A stretch of 64,000 nucleotides of DNA from positions 1,164,001 to 1,228,000 of the forward strand of contig NC_016452.1 in the NCBI RefSeq assembly GCF_000235365.1. Direction: 5' to 3'. Origin of the DNA: Eremothecium cymbalariae DBVPG#7215. Taxonomy: Eukaryota > Ascomycota > Saccharomycetes > Saccharomycetales > Saccharomycetaceae. The translations under genes were made by a program, and so were the position numbers. Numbering within the stretch: the first letter of the stretch is position 1; every line of letters starts with the position of its first letter. Of the stretch, positions 62,110 to 64,000 are shown piece by piece. The notes beneath the pieces were generated by a model that was not told where the DNA came from, made no database searches, and saw nothing but the letters and a program-made list of their open reading frames with translations.

Positions 62110-62306
62110 ATCCCTGCTAAAGCCTATTTTTTGTGTGTGTGCGTGTGTGCGCTAGATGCATTCCTACTAACGTTTATGATGCATTTTATCCATTGGCATC
62201 GAACTTCTTCATTTAGTTGTACTGTTGTGGATTCTCCATCACATGACCGATCTGTCACATGACCAGACATTACCCGGTTTTTGAATCATAAAAAATAAAA
62301 AAGGAA

Positions 62307-62396
62307 TCTCCCGGGGGTGAGTCGAACACCCGATCTCCAGATTACAAATCTTGCAAATTACAGTCTGGCGCCTTAAACCAACTTGGCTACCGAGAG
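62307..62396 (-). tRNA. tRNA-Tyr (GUA) with a 15-nt intron, copy 2
   Basis: Identical over all 90 nt, intron included (62357-62343), to the copy at 54198-54287 and on the same strand. A T6 tract follows at 62302-62297. It lies 197 bp upstream of the DSS1 start on the same strand. The 5' flank is unrelated to that of copy 1, so the identity stops at the gene. Confidence 0.97.
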
Positions 62397-62683
62397 GTAA
62401 GAAAAGTAAGTATAAGGTATTGACCACAGTTTCAATATAAAGATAGGTTTGTTGGCTTGAAAGCACGTGGTCAGACAAGTTTTAAACATACCTCTGCATA
62501 CTTTACAAGTCCAAACGAGTGCCGGCCCAACTAACCAACATGCAGTTAAAGAGACGCATATACTAACTACCAAAGACTGAATATGATGATATGATTGGTG
62601 GTTTTATTCAATTACAAAACATGTAAACAATATATACATTAAATGAAAATATTTGAAAGTTAAAAAAATTCAACATATCTTCT

Positions 62684-63010
62684 TTAATCGAACAAACCGA
62701 ATCCCATGTCATCGTCGGATTCCTCCTTGGACTCTTCAACAGCCTCTTCCTCCTCGGCAGCGGCAGCGGCACCACCAGCAGCGGCACCACCAGCTGGAGC
62801 AGCACCACCAGCTGGAACAGATGCCAACTTGGTCTGGCCTTCAGCAATCAATTGATCGACGCTCTTACCTTCCAAAGAAGACAACAGAGTAGAGATCTTA
62901 GCTTGTTCAGCCTCAATACCCACAGATTCAACCAATTGCTTAATGTCAGCGGCGGATGGGGATTCGTTACCACCTTGCAACAACAACAAGTAAGCGGCCA
63001 AGTACTTCAT
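62684..63010 (-). CDS. RPP2B: 60S acidic ribosomal stalk protein P2
   Basis: Stalk protein that recruits and activates translational GTPases as part of P0-(P1-P2)2. 108 aa. N-terminal [20 protein letters not shown] dimerisation domain, Ala/Gly hinge near residues 65-90, and the universal acidic tail [17 protein letters not shown] and SPSAADIK resemble P2-beta (YDR382W) more than P2-alpha. The start is the ATG at 63010. A short run of strongly biased codons (GCT/GCC, GGT, TTG, AAG) fits a highly expressed gene. Confidence 0.93.
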   Translation of the reverse strand: MKYLAAYLLLLQGGNESPSAADIKQLVESVGIEAEQAKISTLLSSLEGKSVDQLIAEGQTKLASVPAGGAAPAGGAAAGGAAAAAEEEEAVEESKEESDDDMGFGLFD

Positions 63011-63426
63011 TTTCTCTCTTTTTTGTAGCTCCTCCTGTGAAGATTCCTGAAATAATCGATTTAAGCTGAAAACTAGCAGACTATTCCTTGGTATGTATAA
63101 AAAAGGTAGAAGTTAGAGTGTATATGTTAGGGAGGAAGAGATCCATCTCAACCGAAAAGAAGTAATTTTGAAATGAAAATTTTCGAAAACAGAGTGGGTC
63201 ATTATCAACGGCGTACCACAAATTTCGCATTGGGAAATATGTGGTCTGGAAAATTTATGACAAATTGCCTCTGTACAATGTAGTCACTAGGCCTGCAGAT
63301 TATATACTGTGGTTGTTGTGAGCTTTTAAAAAGCGGCGATGGATGAAGGAAGAGGCAATGCAGGTAGTATCAATTAGCATCCAGCAGTAATTGTGGCCGT
63401 TTAGAGGGATTGTTGAAGAGTCTATT
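63011..63426. promoter_or_regulatory. Divergent RPP2/ORT1 promoter region
   Basis: 416 bp. A perfect Abf1 consensus lies in the middle, flanked by A/T tracts of the kind found in ribosomal-protein gene promoters. No clear Rap1 or Gcn4 site was seen. Confidence 0.5.
63198..63211 (+). promoter_or_regulatory. Abf1 binding site in the RPP2/ORT1 promoter
   Basis: GTCAT-TATCA-ACGG fits RTCRY-N5-ACGR at every fixed position. It lies 188 bp upstream of the RPP2 ATG. Abf1 drives a subset of ribosomal-protein genes in yeasts. Confidence 0.6.
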
Positions 63427-64000
63427 ATGGATCCAGAACGCTCTCCGAATGCATATCATGATATACTGTCGGGCGGTATAGCAGGAGCAGTGGGGAAGGT
63501 GGTGGAATATCCGTTTGATACAGTTAAAGTTCGGTTGCAGACACAGCCGGTACATGTATTTCCGTCTGCGTTGTCGTGCATTAGATATACTTATAAAAAT
63601 GAAGGCGTATGGAGGGGGTTTTATCAAGGGTTAGGCTCACCTTTGGTCGGTGCTTTTCTGGAAAATGCAGTGCTGTTTGTATCATTTAATAAAGCAATAC
63701 AAGCGATAGATACTACTAACATAGAATATGGGAGTACCACTAAAGTGGCATTGGCCGGTGCGTTTGCTGGGGCATGGGCAAGTTTTGTGCTTACACCTGT
63801 AGAATTGGTGAAGTGCAAGTTGCAAGTGTCTAATCTCAGGAAAGACTCAAAGTCTTACGACGCGATCTGGTCGACAATAAAGTCCGTCATCAGACAAAAT
63901 GGGCTCCAAGGCATGTGGCGAGGCCAATCAAGCACATTTATCAGAGAGACGGTTGGTGGTGCTGTGTGGTTCACGACGTATGAGACTTTAAAGAATTGGT
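63427..64000 (+). CDS. ORT1: Mitochondrial ornithine carrier (partial, runs off right edge)
   Basis: Mitochondrial carrier family member that exports ornithine for arginine synthesis. 191 codons present from the ATG at 63427; about the last third is beyond the window. The first carrier repeat has PFDTVKVRLQTQ and the second TPVELVKCKLQV. The block GSPLVGAFLENAVLFVSFNKA and the substrate-specific segment GMWRGQSSTFIRETVGGAVWF match Ort1 (YOR130C). Confidence 0.9.
   Translation, partial: MDPERSPNAYHDILSGGIAGAVGKVVEYPFDTVKVRLQTQPVHVFPSALSCIRYTYKNEGVWRGFYQGLGSPLVGAFLENAVLFVSFNKAIQAIDTTNIEYGSTTKVALAGAFAGAWASFVLTPVELVKCKLQVSNLRKDSKSYDAIWSTIKSVIRQNGLQGMWRGQSSTFIRETVGGAVWFTTYETLKNW

Overview
The window is nuclear DNA from a budding yeast of the family Saccharomycetaceae. 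It is gene-dense, about 40% G+C, with standard yeast codon use. Most genes lack introns. There is one spliceosomal intron with GTATGT and TACTAAC signals, and the tRNA introns are of yeast type. Nearly every protein has a recognisable Saccharomyces cerevisiae counterpart. From about 14.6 to 62 kb the genes alternate between two regions of S. cerevisiae chromosome XIII (YML110-YML119 and YMR275-YMR287) that are sister copies from the whole-genome duplication. An unduplicated ancestor-like order of this kind points to a lineage that diverged before that duplication (the Kluyveromyces/Eremothecium/Lachancea/Zygosaccharomyces/Torulaspora group). I cannot name the species.

Left part (1-14.5 kb): partial YLF2 (mitochondrial YchF-type GTPase), OTU2 (deubiquitinase), initiator tRNA-Met, RSC9 (chromatin remodelling), RPM2 (mitochondrial RNase P protein) and ERG13 (HMG-CoA synthase, here with a 483-nt intron). 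After these comes a 3.3-kb stretch with the ERG13 promoter, broken reading frames of an unrecognised gene, and a TAA microsatellite of about 250 bp. A tRNA-Pro(UGG) gene with an intron ends this part.

Middle part (14.6-53.8 kb): COQ5, a BUL1/BUL2 adaptor gene broken by a frameshift, CTK3, DAT1, DSK2, TAF8, FCP1, PGM3/PRM15, a SAM4/MHT1 homocysteine methyltransferase, VAN1, a GPI-anchor-type aspartic protease where ATR1 lies in S. cerevisiae, NAB6, CAT8, GPI12, AEP2, NGL2/NGL3, YKU70 and a UGA4-type permease. Right part (54-64 kb): tRNA-Tyr, a degenerate tandem duplication carrying CACGTG pairs, RIT1, MRPL33, a frameshifted gene at the YML119W position, DSS1 (also frameshifted), a second identical tRNA-Tyr, RPP2 and partial ORT1.

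Functionally this is ordinary housekeeping gene content, with no operon-like system. Several features deserve attention. The ERG13 intron is absent from S. cerevisiae. The initiator tRNA carries G rather than A at position 64, the nucleotide modified by RIT1, and RIT1 is in the same window. The NGL-YKU70-RIT1 block is inverted. Three conserved genes each carry one frame break. Two strong GC hairpins lie in promoters, and a canonical G-quadruplex motif lies just downstream of MRPL33. I found no convincing new multi-gene system.
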